A stretch of DNA of 64,000 bases, taken from contig NZ_CP011409.1 in assembly GCF_001267925.1 (NCBI RefSeq), forward strand, positions 1,736,001 through 1,800,000. Direction: 5' to 3'. Positions 45,517 through 56,319 of this stretch are shown piece after piece. A model generated the notes under the pieces. That model had not been told where the DNA came from, made no database searches, and saw only the letters and a program-made list of their open reading frames with translations. The DNA is from Herbaspirillum hiltneri N3 (lineage in GTDB: Bacteria; Pseudomonadota; Gammaproteobacteria; Burkholderiales; Burkholderiaceae_D). The stretch's first letter is position 1. Every line of letters begins with the position of its first letter. The position numbers and the translations under genes are program-made.

Positions 45517-46539
45517 TTGTCCGCACCTTCCTCCCTCGAATCGACGCTGACGCGCGCCTGGCTCCGGCGCGGCTGGCTCGCGTGCCTGCTGTGGCCGCTG
45601 TCGCTGCTGTTCGGCACGGTCGCGCTGACGCGGCGCGCGCTGTACCGGCTCGGCCTGAAACAGGCGACGCGTCTGGACGCACCGGTGGTGGTGGTCGGCA
45701 ACGTCTTCGTCGGCGGGACCGGCAAGACGCCGCTGGCGATCTGGCTGGTGCAGGCCTTGCGCCAGGCCGGTTATACGCCGGGCGTGATTTCACGCGGCTA
45801 TGGTTCGGCGCAGGCCGGGGCGCGTCTTGTCGCCGCTGATTCGCAAGCCGCAGAAGTCGGCGATGAACCTTTGCTGATCGCCGAACGCGCCGCTTGTCCG
45901 GTGATGGTCGGCCGCAGCAGGGTGGCAGCGGGGCAGGCCTTGCTGGCGGCGCATCCGGAAGTCGATGTGATCGTTTCGGACGACGGCCTGCAACATTACA
46001 GGTTGGCGCGCGACGTCGAAATCGTGCTGTCCGACGCGCGCGGCAACGGCAACGGCTGGCTGCTGCCGGCAGGGCCGCTGCGCGAGCCGGCTTCGCGCCG
46101 GCGCGACTTCACGGTATGCAATGTCGGCGCCACCGGAGAGGCACCCGCCGGCGCATTCGCGATGCGCCTGGAAACGGATCAGGTCGAGTTGCTGCAAAAC
46201 CGCGCATGCCGTCAGCCGTTGGCGTCGCTCAGCGCCGCCGAGGGGGTGGCTGCGGTGGCCGGCATCGGCAATCCGGCGCGGTTTTTTGCGACGCTGGAGC
46301 ATGCCGGCCTGAACTTCGAGCGGGTGGCATTGCCTGATCATTACGATTTCGCCCACAACCCCTTCGCCGCGATGTCCGCGGCGGTGATCCTGATCACCGA
46401 GAAGGATGCAGTAAAATGCAGGGCTATAAAGGCCATCAAAAACGATCCCCGCATCTGGGTCGTGCCTGTGACGGCGCGCATAGACGGCGCGCTGGCTGAA
46501 CACATAGTGGAGAAACTCCGTGAACGCCCGATTGCTTGA
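45517..46539 (+). CDS. lpxK: Tetraacyldisaccharide 4'-kinase
   Basis: 340 residues from TTG 45517; no ATG fits better and no clear ribosome site is seen. An N-terminal amphipathic membrane segment precedes [21 protein letters not shown], an atypical Walker [29 protein letters not shown] and ITEKDAVKC are the LpxK motifs. It phosphorylates the lipid A disaccharide at the inner membrane. It overlaps the Trm112-like gene by 20 nt. Confidence 0.94.
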   Translation: MSAPSSLESTLTRAWLRRGWLACLLWPLSLLFGTVALTRRALYRLGLKQATRLDAPVVVVGNVFVGGTGKTPLAIWLVQALRQAGYTPGVISRGYGSAQAGARLVAADSQAAEVGDEPLLIAERAACPVMVGRSRVAAGQALLAAHPEVDVIVSDDGLQHYRLARDVEIVLSDARGNGNGWLLPAGPLREPASRRRDFTVCNVGATGEAPAGAFAMRLETDQVELLQNRACRQPLASLSAAEGVAAVAGIGNPARFFATLEHAGLNFERVALPDHYDFAHNPFAAMSAAVILITEKDAVKCRAIKAIKNDPRIWVVPVTARIDGALAEHIVEKLRERPIA

Positions 46540-46726
46540 TATCCTCGTGTGCCCTGTCTGCAAGGGCCCGCTCGAGTACGACAAAAAAGCCCAGGAACTG
46601 ATTTGCAACGGCGACAAGCTGGCTTATCCGATCCGCGACGGCATCCCGATCATGTGGGCTGACGAAGCGCGCGAGCTCGGCGCCGCTCCCGCCGGACCTG
46701 CCGCGGTCGAACCGGCTGCTGAATAA
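46520..46726 (+). CDS. ycaR: Trm112-family small protein (YcaR)
   Basis: 68 residues from GTG 46520 with GGAG upstream. [16 protein letters not shown] and [17 protein letters not shown] are the Trm112/YcaR signatures; CPVC is half of a zinc-ribbon. In bacteria it is found between lpxK and kdsB, as here, and its role is unclear. The reading frame lies inside the end of lpxK, so translation is coupled. Confidence 0.9.
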   Translation: MNARLLDILVCPVCKGPLEYDKKAQELICNGDKLAYPIRDGIPIMWADEARELGAAPAGPAAVEPAAE

Positions 46727-46793
46727 CTGAACAAGTTTCTGCAGTTCCTGTTGTTCCTGTTGTTGTACGTCTGATTGCCGATTGATTCCCGCC

Positions 46794-47597
46794 ATGTCCT
46801 TTACCGTCATCATCCCCGCACGCCTCGCCTCCACCCGTTTGCCGAACAAGCCGCTGGCCGACCTCGGCGGCAAGCCGATGATCGTGCGCGTGGCCGAGCG
46901 GGCGGCCTTGTCGGGAGCGTCGCGCATCGTGGTGGCGACCGATCACCGCGACATCTACGCCGCCTGCGAACAGCATGGTATTGACGTCGCCATGACGCGC
47001 GCCGACCATCCGTCGGGCACGGATCGCATCGCTGAAGTGGCGGCGGCCCTGGATCTGGCCGAAGACGCCGTGGTGGTCAACGTGCAGGGCGATGAACCGC
47101 TGATCGATCCCGGCCTGATCGCCGCCACTGCCGGGCATATCAAGACCGACGTGCCGATGGCGACGGCTGCGCATGCGATCGAACTGCTGCCGGAGATGTT
47201 CAATCCCAACGTCGTCAAGGTGGTGCTGGACAAGGAAGGGCGCGCCATGTATTTCTCGCGTGCGGCGATTCCGTGGCATCGCGACGGTTTTGCGCAGTCC
47301 AGGGACAGCCTGTCCGACCTGCACAGCCACGAGTTCGCGCCGTTGCGCCACATCGGCCTGTACGCCTACACCAATAAATTCCTGCAGGTCTATCCGACGC
47401 TGACCGCGTCGCCGCTCGAACGCATCGAGGCCCTCGAGCAGCTGCGCGTACTCTGGCACGGCTATTCGATTGCCGTACACGTGACTTCGCTCTTGCCGGA
47501 AGCCGGCGTCGACACGCCGGAAGATCTGGAGCGCGTGCGCAAGCATTTCGAAGCGCCTCCCGACAGTCCTCTGGTGGCGGCTATTTCCGCGCTGTAA
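46794..47597 (+). CDS. kdsB: 3-deoxy-manno-octulosonate cytidylyltransferase
   Basis: 267 residues from ATG 46794. IIPARLASTRLPNKPLADLGGKPMIVRV is the nucleotide-binding loop, in pieces; VNVQGDEPLID holds the metal-binding Asp, and ATAAHAIE and YFSRAAIPWHRD contact Kdo. It makes CMP-Kdo for lipopolysaccharide inner core. Last gene of the exbB-to-kdsB block. A small hairpin with GCGAGAC/GTCTCGC follows near 47610 but lacks a T-tract. Confidence 0.95.
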   Translation: MSFTVIIPARLASTRLPNKPLADLGGKPMIVRVAERAALSGASRIVVATDHRDIYAACEQHGIDVAMTRADHPSGTDRIAEVAAALDLAEDAVVVNVQGDEPLIDPGLIAATAGHIKTDVPMATAAHAIELLPEMFNPNVVKVVLDKEGRAMYFSRAAIPWHRDGFAQSRDSLSDLHSHEFAPLRHIGLYAYTNKFLQVYPTLTASPLERIEALEQLRVLWHGYSIAVHVTSLLPEAGVDTPEDLERVRKHFEAPPDSPLVAAISAL

Positions 47598-47710
47598 CGC
47601 CCGTCGGCCATTGCGAGACAAGTCGTCTCGCCGATAAGGCGCTACCGGCGCGGTTTTGTAAGTCTCCTGTCATTCTCCGCAGTGATAATCGAGGTCGGCC
47701 GGCTGCCTAA

Positions 47711-48520
<810 letters not shown>

Positions 48521-48523
48521 AAT

Positions 48524-48552
48524 GAAGCGGACCATGTGTCCGCTTTTTTTTA
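48524..48552 (+). terminator. Terminator after adk
   Basis: AAGCGGAC (48525-48532), loop CATGT, GTCCGCTT (48538-48545), then a T-run. Immediately follows the adk stop. Confidence 0.9.
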
Positions 48553-48765
48553 TTTCCGCAGCGGATGCTGCAGCTCGGTTCGAGGCAAATTGAAGGCGGG
48601 GAGAGTCGGACGTAACCGATACGAAGCAGGCAGGACGGCCCATCAAATCCATAAAAGAGGCCACGTAAAGTATTGCAGTGCGCAGTGTCCGCAATAACGC
48701 CTTGGCAGGCGTTGCAGCGGAAGGTCGTGATTGTTGACTTTGTCGTGAAAAAACAAGGAGGAGAC

Positions 48766-50898
48766 ATGATGGCAGGAGCCCTATGGTTTGCCGTGGCATG
48801 CGGCGTAGTCGCAGTGATCTACGGTCTTATTTCCCGCAGTTGGATTCTCAAGCAAGACCCCGGCAACCAGCGCATGCAAGACATCGCGACTGCCATCCAG
48901 CAAGGCGCGGCAGCTTATCTTGCGCGCCAGTACCGCACCATCGCCCTGGTCGGCGTGGTGCTCTTCATCCTCATTGCATTGATTCCCGGCCTGGGCTGGA
49001 TTACCGCGATCGGTTTCCTGATCGGCGCGGTGCTGTCGGGCGCCTGCGGCTTCATCGGCATGAACGTGTCGGTGCGCGCCAACGTGCGCACCGCGCAGGC
49101 GGCCACCAAGGGCATGAACGAGGCGCTCAACGTGGCGTTTCGCGGCGGCGCGATCACCGGCATGCTGGTGGTCGGACTGGGCCTGCTCGGCGTGGCGCTG
49201 TTTTTCTGGTGGCTGTTCCAGCATGGCGAAGGGCGTGCCGCTTCGTTGCATGATGCTTTGCGGCCGATGATCGGGCTGGCGTTCGGCGCGTCGCTGATTT
49301 CCATCTTCGCGCGGCTCGGCGGCGGTATCTTCACCAAGGGCGCGGATGTCGGCGCCGATCTGGTGGGCAAGGTCGAAGCCGGCATTCCCGAAGACGACCC
49401 GCGCAATCCGGCGGTGATCGCCGATAACGTCGGCGACAACGTCGGCGACTGCGCCGGCATGGCGGCCGACCTGTTCGAGACGTACGTCGTGACGCTGATC
49501 GCGACCATGCTGCTCGGCAGCCTGGTGATCAAGGGCGGCGAAGTGCTGGCGGTACTGTACCCGCTGGCGCTGGGCGGCGTCTCGATCCTGGCGTCGATCG
49601 TCGGCTGCATGATGGTCAAGGTCGCACCCGGCAAAAAGATCATGTCGGCGCTTTACACCGGCTTGTGGTGGGCGGCGATCCTCAGCCTGATCGGTTTCGC
49701 GGTCGTTACCTGGACCATGGTGCCGCCCGAGCTGCGCGTGCCGCTGATGGGGGCAGCAGTGATCGGCATCGTCCTGACCGGTCTGATGGTCTACATCACC
49801 GAGTACTACACCGGCACCGATTTCAAGCCGGTCAAGCATATCGCGCAAGCCTCGACCACCGGTCATGGCACCAACATCATCGCCGGCCTGGGCGTGTCGA
49901 TGAAATCGACTGCCTACCCGGTGCTTGCGGTGTGCGCGGCGATCCTGGCGTCCTACTGGCTGGCCGGCCTGTACGGCATCGCGATTGCCGCGACGTCGAT
50001 GCTGTCGATGGCGGGCATCATCGTGGCGCTGGATGCCTACGGTCCGGTCACCGACAACGCCGGCGGCATTGCCGAGATGTCCGGCATGCCGGAATCGGTG
50101 CGCGCCATCACCGATCCGCTCGATGCGGTCGGCAACACCACCAAGGCCGTGACCAAGGGCTACGCCATCGGGTCGGCCGGGCTGGCGGCGCTGGTGCTGT
50201 TCGCCGATTACACGCATGCGCTCGATGCGGTCGGCAAGAGCACTTCATTCGATCTGTCCAATCCGATGGTCATCGTCGGCCTCTTCATCGGCGGCCTGAT
50301 TCCCTACTTGTTCGGCGCGATGGCGATGGAAGCGGTGGGACGCGCGGCCGGCGCCGTGGTGATCGAAGTGCGGCGTCAGTTCAGCGAGATCAAGGGCATC
50401 ATGGACGGCAGCGGCAAGCCCGAGTACGACAAGGCGGTCGACATGCTGACCTCGTCGGCGATCAAGGAAATGATCGTGCCCTCGCTGTTGCCGGTGATCG
50501 TGCCGATCATCGTCGGCCTGCTGCTGGGGCCGGCGGCGCTGGGCGGTCTGCTGATGGGTACCATCGTCACCGGCTTGTTCGTGGCGATTTCGATGACCAC
50601 CGGCGGCGGCGCCTGGGATAACGCCAAGAAGTACATCGAAGACGGCCATCACGGCGGCAAGGGTTCCGATGCACACAAGGCGGCCGTCACCGGCGATACC
50701 GTGGGCGATCCGTACAAGGACACCGCCGGTCCGGCCGTCAACCCGCTGATCAAGATCATCAACATCGTCGCGCTGCTGCTGGTGCCCTTGCTGCCGGCAC
50801 CTGTCTTGACGGCGGAAACTGCCGCTGCTCCGGCTGCAGTGACGGCAACCGCAACGGCAACGGAAGCTGTCGTGATCGCCGTACCCGTGGGAAAATAG
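48766..50898 (+). CDS. hppA: Membrane proton-pumping pyrophosphatase, K+-independent type
   Basis: 710 residues from ATG 48766 after AAGGAGGAG. About sixteen membrane helices. The pyrophosphate site is in [21 protein letters not shown], in pieces, with [12 protein letters not shown]. The motif GNTTKA has Lys where K+-dependent enzymes have Ala (GNTTAA), which marks the K+-independent H+-pumping subclass. It would couple pyrophosphate hydrolysis to proton export at the inner membrane and save energy when growth makes much pyrophosphate. A terminator follows. Confidence 0.96.
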   Translation: MMAGALWFAVACGVVAVIYGLISRSWILKQDPGNQRMQDIATAIQQGAAAYLARQYRTIALVGVVLFILIALIPGLGWITAIGFLIGAVLSGACGFIGMNVSVRANVRTAQAATKGMNEALNVAFRGGAITGMLVVGLGLLGVALFFWWLFQHGEGRAASLHDALRPMIGLAFGASLISIFARLGGGIFTKGADVGADLVGKVEAGIPEDDPRNPAVIADNVGDNVGDCAGMAADLFETYVVTLIATMLLGSLVIKGGEVLAVLYPLALGGVSILASIVGCMMVKVAPGKKIMSALYTGLWWAAILSLIGFAVVTWTMVPPELRVPLMGAAVIGIVLTGLMVYITEYYTGTDFKPVKHIAQASTTGHGTNIIAGLGVSMKSTAYPVLAVCAAILASYWLAGLYGIAIAATSMLSMAGIIVALDAYGPVTDNAGGIAEMSGMPESVRAITDPLDAVGNTTKAVTKGYAIGSAGLAALVLFADYTHALDAVGKSTSFDLSNPMVIVGLFIGGLIPYLFGAMAMEAVGRAAGAVVIEVRRQFSEIKGIMDGSGKPEYDKAVDMLTSSAIKEMIVPSLLPVIVPIIVGLLLGPAALGGLLMGTIVTGLFVAISMTTGGGAWDNAKKYIEDGHHGGKGSDAHKAAVTGDTVGDPYKDTAGPAVNPLIKIINIVALLLVPLLPAPVLTAETAAAPAAVTATATATEAVVIAVPVGK

Positions 50899-50930
50899 AC
50901 GTCCACATCCCACCAGGATGATCAAAAGAC

Positions 50931-50964
50931 GACCGGCATGTACTCCATGCCGGTCTTTATTATT
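50931..50964 (+). terminator. Terminator after hppA
   Basis: GACCGGCATG (50931-50940), loop TACTC, CATGCCGGTC (50946-50955), then a T-rich run. 10-bp perfect stem, 32 nt after the hppA stop. Confidence 0.88.
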
Positions 50965-50977
50965 ATTGGAGAGACAC

Positions 50978-51503
50978 ATGCAGATTGCTGGACAGGTATT
51001 TGTGGTGACGGGCGCAGCATCGGGGCTGGGGGCGGCAACCGCGCGCATGCTGGCGCAGAATGGCGGCAAAGTGGTGCTGGCCGATTTGCAGGAAGAAGCC
51101 GGGCAAAAGCTGGCGGCCGAACTGCAGGGCGAGTTTGTGCGCTGCGACGTGACGACGGAAGAAGACGGCCTGAAGGCGATCGCGGCGGCGCAGCAACTGG
51201 GCAGCCTACGCGGTCTCGTCAATTGCGCCGGCATCGCACCGGGCGCCAAGCTGATCGGCAAGGACGGCCCGCATGCAATGGCCTTGTTCCAGAAGACCCT
51301 CAACATCAATCTGGTCGGCACCTTCAACATGGCGCGCCTGGCGGCCGACGCCATGAGCAGGCAGGAGCCGATGGAGCAGGGCGAGCGTGGCGTGATCATC
51401 AATACCGCGTCGGTGGCGGCGTTCGACGGACAGATCGGCCAGACCGCGTATTCAGCGTCCAAGGCCGCGATCGTCGGCATGACGCTGCCGATGGCGCGCG
51501 CCA
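50978..51503 (+). pseudogene. Truncated short-chain dehydrogenase (3-hydroxyacyl-CoA dehydrogenase type)
   Basis: ATG 50978 follows GGAGAGAC. About 174 native residues are seen: the NAD loop VTGAASGLGAATARMLAQNG, NCAGIAPG, NTASVAAFDGQIGQ and the catalytic YSASKAAIVGMTLPMAR. The next native segment (normally DLA..GIRV..IAPG) is missing. From the palindrome at 51492-51503 the DNA is instead the antisense of another gene, so the frame runs on with unrelated residues to 52021. The C-terminal third of the fold is lost. An inversion breakpoint or an assembly chimera would both give this. Confidence 0.85.
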
Positions 51504-51684
51504 CATTGGTCAGCGCAACAGTGCTGTCGGACAGCTGCTCGCGGCGCGCGACGCCGAGCTGGACCAGGTCGACGATGATGAAAAGCGCACACACCAGCAG
51601 AACGAAAGCGATCGCGAGGTTGGCGACGGCGGCGGGTTTGCGCGAGCCGGGTTCCGGCGGCGGCTCAGTGACGCCCAAATTCAT
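51492..51684 (-). pseudogene. 5' fragment of a membrane sensor gene
   Basis: On the minus strand, ATG 51684 follows GGAGAG and encodes a short cytoplasmic start, a membrane helix (ANLAIAFVLLVCALFIIVD) and the beginning of an extracytoplasmic region (LGVARREQLSDSTVALTNVARA). This arrangement is common at the N-termini of GGDEF or kinase sensors. At the palindrome 51492-51503 it runs into the antisense of the SDR gene. About 60 native residues remain and the signalling domain is missing. The intact GGDEF gene beside it is a separate gene. Confidence 0.7.
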
Positions 51685-51872
51685 GCTGCTCTCCCCGGTA
51701 GTGAAGACGGCCCATGATACAAGAACGGGTGCAGCCGCATTGGAAAAACGGAGCGGGGTGCTGCTCGGACCCCGGGCACGATCTGTGGCGAGAAGCCGTC
51801 ATGGTTGCCGGGCCGCGCGCAGCGCAACCGCAACCGGGTCCACGGGGAATTCCAGGGACTCCGGGGACTTTC

Positions 51873-52856
51873 TCAGTGGCGGTATTTGCGCGGCAGAAGC
51901 AGGTCGAGCAGCGCGGCGAAGGCGCCATCGTCATGGTGGCCATGCTGTTTCTTGTCTTCGTACATGCGTGCATCGGCGCATCGCATCAACTCCGCGATCG
52001 ATGTCGCGGCGTCGCTGTTGACGTGGCCGACGCTGTAGCACAGTTTGTAGGCGCGTTTGACGGTGCGGTTGTGCAGCTTTACCGCTTTTTCCAGGAAACG
52101 CAGGGCGACCTCAGCCTGCGGCTTGCCGGTGTTCGGCAACAGCACCGCGAATTCATCGCCGCCGAGGCGTCCGACGATGTCGGACTGGCGGAAGCTGCGC
52201 GACAGGATCGCGCTGAAATCCTGCAGCGCACGGTCGCCTTCGGCGTGACCGAAACGGTCGTTGATCTGTTTAAACAGGTCAAGATCGAAATAGAACAGCG
52301 AGACCGGCTTGCCGAGCCGTTTGCAGAGACTCAGTGCCTGTTCCGACATGGCTTCGAAGCCGCGCCGGTTGGGAATGCGGGTCAGTTCATCGATGGTCGC
52401 CAGTTCCAGGGCGAACAATTCCTGCTCGGCCATTTTTGCGAGATCGCGCAACAAGGCCTGGTCGTCATCGTCGAACGCGCGCGGCTGGTCGTCGATCAGG
52501 CACAGCGTGCCGAGCTGGTCGCCGTTGCCGACGCGGATCGGACAACCGGCATAAAAGCGCACGCGGGATTCGCCCATGCGCAGCGGATTACCCTCGAAGC
52601 GCTGGTCCAGCACGGTGTCCTGCACCACCAGCAGATCGGCGGCGGCGAAGGCATGGCGGCCGTCGTCGTGTTTTTGCAGGGGCCACGGACGATGCGCCTC
52701 CACCAGGCTGACGAACGCCACCGGCACATTGAACAGCCGTTTGGCCAGACGCGTCAGGCGTTCGAAGCGCATCTCCGCCGACGAAGCGAGCAAGCCGAAT
52801 GCATGCGATGCGTTCACTTGATAGAAATCATGCGGCGACATGTCAGGCATCTTCAT
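51873..52856 (-). CDS. GAF-GGDEF diguanylate cyclase
   Basis: About 327 residues from ATG 52856; an upstream in-frame GTG at 52907 is possible and neither start has a strong ribosome site. A GAF domain (about residues 20-150, FNVPVAFVSLVEAHRPWP; FYAGCPIRVGNGDQLGTLCLID) precedes a GGDEF domain with an intact motif (RLGGDEFAVLL) and the Mg/GTP residues in YFDLDLFKQINDRFGH. No RxxD inhibitory site is obvious. Predicted cytoplasmic c-di-GMP synthase responding to a GAF ligand. Confidence 0.9.
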   Translation of the reverse strand: MKMPDMSPHDFYQVNASHAFGLLASSAEMRFERLTRLAKRLFNVPVAFVSLVEAHRPWPLQKHDDGRHAFAAADLLVVQDTVLDQRFEGNPLRMGESRVRFYAGCPIRVGNGDQLGTLCLIDDQPRAFDDDDQALLRDLAKMAEQELFALELATIDELTRIPNRRGFEAMSEQALSLCKRLGKPVSLFYFDLDLFKQINDRFGHAEGDRALQDFSAILSRSFRQSDIVGRLGGDEFAVLLPNTGKPQAEVALRFLEKAVKLHNRTVKRAYKLCYSVGHVNSDAATSIAELMRCADARMYEDKKQHGHHDDGAFAALLDLLLPRKYRH

Positions 52857-53056
52857 GGGCTGTACTCGATTCAGGGCAAACGGGCTAATCAAACTGGTCT
52901 TTTGCACAGCATGTTTGGCAACATTCTCGGCAGAAGGTATTCCCGGTAACGACAGGCCTGCCGTTTTCTGAAGCGAGGCCGATGAAATTTACACTTGTAG
53001 CATCGGCATGTTTTTGTGGAAATATTTTTAAAAGGAAATTATTTGCCGCAACAGGA

Positions 53057-54088
53057 TCAGGATTTAGCCTCGTAGTAGGCACCGCCCATGCCGTCGACGG
53101 TAAATTGCATGCGCAAGACGCGTTCGGCGCCACAGAAGTAGACATGCCAGCTTTCAGTCCACGCGCCCTGGATAGGATAGGTGCCGGCCACCAGCGGTTG
53201 CTTCAGCGGCAGCCAGACGGCGTTGTTGACGGCGCTCACGTCCTTGATCGACATCAGGCGGAAATCCTTGCATAGCGTCGAGTTGGGCGTGCCGCTGCGT
53301 TCCGATGCCAGGGCTGCGGCCGTCATGACGGTCGGGATGGCGTCGGCGATCAGTTTGGGCGCGGCGCGCGAAGGCCCCAGCGTGTCCACCTGCTGCGCCA
53401 GCGCCAGGTATTTTTGATAATTCGGCGACAGGTCGGGGATGCCGTCGAGCAGCGTGCGGATCTGTTTGGTGGTGCCTGCGCCGCTTTGCTCCAGCAGCAA
53501 GGTCGCCAGCATCAGCCGGGCCGGCAGATAGCCGGCGGCAGCGGCGCCGGCCAAACCGTCGATGGCTTCGATCTGGTCGCCGCGCTCGGCGATGCTGCGG
53601 CGCGCGATGGCGGCGTACTGGTGGTCGTCGGCCTTGCCGTTGACCATGAACTGGTTGGCCGGATCAAGTGTATAGGCTTGCCACAAGCCATAGCCGGCAC
53701 GCTGGTCGCCGCCGGCGATGGCCTTGCGCGTCCAGGCGCGCGCTTCGGGGAAGTTGACGGGCAAGCCCTTGCCCGGCAGGTTGAGATCGCCGTAGATTGC
53801 GGCACAGGTCGGCTCGCCGCCTTCCGCGCATTCGCGCGCGAGCTTGGCGCCTTGTTTGATGTCGCGCGCGGTGCCGAGGCCGCGCAAGGTCATCAATGCG
53901 AGGAAGGACTTGGCGCGGTTGTCGCCCTGCGCGGCGAGTTGCGAAAACTCGCGGTAGGCGGCGTCGTATTTTTGCTCGCCGTAGGCGTTGAGCGCGCTGT
54001 TGATGTCGGCATGCGCCGGCAAGGCAATAGCGGACAACAAGCCGGGGAACAAGCAAAGCAAGGCGGTGCGGATGAGGGACTGCTTCAT
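53057..54088 (-). CDS. Exported Sel1-repeat-like protein
   Basis: 343 residues. Signal peptide (LIRTALLCLFPGLLSAIALPAHA) then helical repeats: ALNAYGEQKYDAAYREFSQLAAQGDNRAKSFLALMTLRGLG in pieces fits the Sel1/TPR-like pattern, usually protein-protein contact in the periplasm. The C-terminal part (AVNNAVWLPLKQPLVAGTYPIQGAWTESWHVYFCGAERVLRM in pieces) is a small beta domain I do not recognise. No operon partner is evident; the gap to the pyrophosphohydrolase gene is short. Confidence 0.8.
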   Translation of the reverse strand: MKQSLIRTALLCLFPGLLSAIALPAHADINSALNAYGEQKYDAAYREFSQLAAQGDNRAKSFLALMTLRGLGTARDIKQGAKLARECAEGGEPTCAAIYGDLNLPGKGLPVNFPEARAWTRKAIAGGDQRAGYGLWQAYTLDPANQFMVNGKADDHQYAAIARRSIAERGDQIEAIDGLAGAAAAGYLPARLMLATLLLEQSGAGTTKQIRTLLDGIPDLSPNYQKYLALAQQVDTLGPSRAAPKLIADAIPTVMTAAALASERSGTPNSTLCKDFRLMSIKDVSAVNNAVWLPLKQPLVAGTYPIQGAWTESWHVYFCGAERVLRMQFTVDGMGGAYYEAKS

Positions 54089-54142
54089 GGTGATTTCCGA
54101 AGTGCGAAGCCGTCTATTCTAATCCGCCTGACTCGTCGGGTT

Positions 54143-54502
54143 TCAATACTGATCGTACTTGCGCGATTGTCCCCTGACCTTGTCGGCCGGGTATTTCTCG
54201 CGGTTGAGTTGCATCTTCTCGATCACGGCGTCGTAGAGATCGACATCGAGGCGGTCGGCCAGGCGGATCAGATAGACCAGCGAGTCGGCCAGCTCGTGGC
54301 GCACGCCGGTGCGGCGCACATCGTCGAGTTCCTCTTGTTCGCCAGTCTTGAGCCACTGGAAGTGTTCGACCAGTTCGGCCACTTCGACCGACAAGGCCAT
54401 GGCAAGGTTCTTGGGGGTGTGGAATTGCTGCCAGTCGCGTTCTTCGGCGAACTGGCGCACGATGTCGCGCAGGGCGATGAGGTCGGAGGAGGGCATGGTC
54501 AT
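54143..54502 (-). CDS. MazG-like nucleotide pyrophosphohydrolase
   Basis: 119 residues from ATG 54502 (ATG 54496 is an alternative). One all-alpha MazG domain: SVEVAELVEHFQW holds the E-x-x-E pair and HELADSLVYLIRLADRLDVDLYDAV the later E-x-x-D pair that bind Mg2+. This is the short dCTPase / iMazG type that cleans non-canonical nucleotides from the pool. Ends near KVRGQSRKYDQY. Confidence 0.88.
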   Translation of the reverse strand: MTMPSSDLIALRDIVRQFAEERDWQQFHTPKNLAMALSVEVAELVEHFQWLKTGEQEELDDVRRTGVRHELADSLVYLIRLADRLDVDLYDAVIEKMQLNREKYPADKVRGQSRKYDQY

Positions 54503-54619
54503 GGTCGGTCCGGTGTGGAGGAAGAACAAGGACCAGACTATAGCGCCGATTGCCGCGAGCGGTGCCGCAGGCGTCCGCCGAACCAGTCGCCGGACGCCTC
54601 TGCCGAGGATGCTTGCGCG

Positions 54620-55441
54620 TCAGAAGGTATAGTTGACGGCAGCCATGGTGCCGTAGTTGGTGCGCGCTTTCACGATCGGGCTGTCGCCGGCTTTCTTCAT
54701 GTAGCGGGTCGCTTCGGTAGCGGCCAGCAGCGACCAGTTGTCGTCGAAACGATGGGTCCAGGTGATCGCGGCCTTGACGGCGTACAGCCCGGAACCCGGC
54801 GTATATTTTGTGTAGCCGCTGGTCGCGCTCTGGTTGGCGGTGACGCCGAAATAGCTCTGGTTGTAATCGTTGCTGCCGAAGTGTGCACTGCCGGCCACGG
54901 CCAGCTTGTCCCTGGGCATGGTCATCACCGTGGCGTCGGCCTTGGCGTAGTAGGTGCGGCCGCGGTCGCGGTTGCTGAGCGGCTGTGAGGCGCCGACGCT
55001 GAGCGTGAGGCTTTGCGTGAGGCGATAGCCCAGGCTCAGGTTGAGCAGCGCCGCGCCCTTGACTTCGCCCATGCCCCTCAGCTTGTCGGAGCCGGGTTTG
55101 AAGCTCTGGTTGGAATCCTTGCGGCCGGGGTCGTAGCCGAGCGCCGCCGAGGCGATGAACTGGTCGCCGAAGCTGTGGCGATAACCGATGCCTTCGCCGG
55201 CGTCGATGAAGCCGCCCCAGGGGGTGACCACGCTGATGACGGGCAGCGCGACGGCCTTGTATTCGTCGCTGCCGGCGTAGCGCGGCATGTAGGCGGCGCC
55301 CAGGCCCAGCGTGATCTTGGTTTCGCTGTCGGCGGCGGCCTGCTGCGCCGACGCCGGAAGCGGAATGGCAGCGATCGCGGTGAGGGTGGCAGCTACGGCT
55401 GCATTGGCAACGATGCCAATGCGGCGGTGAGGATGCGTCAT
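54620..55441 (-). CDS. MipA/OmpV-family outer membrane protein
   Basis: 273 residues from ATG 55441 after AGGAG. Signal peptide ending PASAQQ, then beta-barrel strands with KITLGLGAAYMPRYAGSDEY at the start, the MipA signature, and a C-terminal NYTF aromatic end. MipA is a scaffold for murein synthesis, but most relatives are of uncertain role. It is divergent from the OmpR-type regulator gene; such pairs are often regulator and target. Confidence 0.88.
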   Translation of the reverse strand: MTHPHRRIGIVANAAVAATLTAIAAIPLPASAQQAAADSETKITLGLGAAYMPRYAGSDEYKAVALPVISVVTPWGGFIDAGEGIGYRHSFGDQFIASAALGYDPGRKDSNQSFKPGSDKLRGMGEVKGAALLNLSLGYRLTQSLTLSVGASQPLSNRDRGRTYYAKADATVMTMPRDKLAVAGSAHFGSNDYNQSYFGVTANQSATSGYTKYTPGSGLYAVKAAITWTHRFDDNWSLLAATEATRYMKKAGDSPIVKARTNYGTMAAVNYTF

Positions 55442-55620
55442 GGTTTCTCCTGTGATGAATGAGCGCCATTGTCGGCATCTGCTGCGGTGAGGTCTGTTGG
55501 AGTTTGGTAAGGAAACTGTGCGTCCATGTGTCAACATGTGTTTGTTTGTAATGCGCCGGTCCACGGCCTTGGGACGCGGCTATCATGCGCACGGGAAGCT
55601 CATTGGAAAAGCCGTCAGGG

Positions 55621-56319
55621 ATGAAAAAAATACTGTTGATCGAAGACGACGTACGTCTTGCCGAATTGATATCGGAATATCTGTGCCGCTACGATTTCGA
55701 AGTAGCGGTGGTGCTGCGCGGCGATCAGGCATTGGCTGCGGTTGCGCGCGAAAAACCCGACGTGGTGATCCTCGACCTGATGCTGCCCGGCATGGACGGC
55801 ATGGACATTTGCCGCCAGCTGCGCAAGGACTCTTCCCTGCCGGTGATGATGCTGACGGCGCGCGCCGACATCTTCGACCAGGTCACCGGCCTTGAAATCG
55901 GCGCGGACGATTACATGCTCAAGCCGGTGCAGCCACGCCTGCTGCTGGCGCATCTGCGCGCCATCCTGCGCCGCCACGAAGGTCAGCCCGAAGCGGCCGA
56001 GGTGCGCCAGCTGCAATTCGGCGAATTGCAGATCGACCTCGCCGCGCGCCAGGTATGCTGGAAGGGCGAAGAAATCGATCTCAAGACGTCCGACTACAAC
56101 CTGTTCGTGATCCTGGTGCAGGCCGCCGGCAAGGTGCTCAGCCGCGACGAGTTGCTGCGGCGCTGGCGCGGCATCGACTTCGACGGCATGGACCGCACCG
56201 TCGACGTCAGCATTTCGCGCCTGCGCAAACGCTTCAACGACGACGCGCAGGAGCCGCGCAAGATCAAGACGGTATGGGGCCGCGGCTATCTGTTCAGCCC
56301 GATCGCCTGGGAGGACTAG
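55621..56319 (+). CDS. OmpR-family response regulator (RstA-like)
   Basis: 232 residues from ATG 55621. Receiver domain with IEDDVRL, Asp52 in VILDLMLPG, MLTARAD and LKPVQPR; winged-helix output domain with LKTSDYNLFVILVQAAGKVLSRDELL in pieces and TVDVSISRLRKRFN. Similar to RstA. Its kinase gene lies downstream but is separated by a 267-bp palindromic element whose first bases include the last base of the RR stop codon (TAG at 56317-56319). Confidence 0.93.
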   Translation: MKKILLIEDDVRLAELISEYLCRYDFEVAVVLRGDQALAAVAREKPDVVILDLMLPGMDGMDICRQLRKDSSLPVMMLTARADIFDQVTGLEIGADDYMLKPVQPRLLLAHLRAILRRHEGQPEAAEVRQLQFGELQIDLAARQVCWKGEEIDLKTSDYNLFVILVQAAGKVLSRDELLRRWRGIDFDGMDRTVDVSISRLRKRFNDDAQEPRKIKTVWGRGYLFSPIAWED

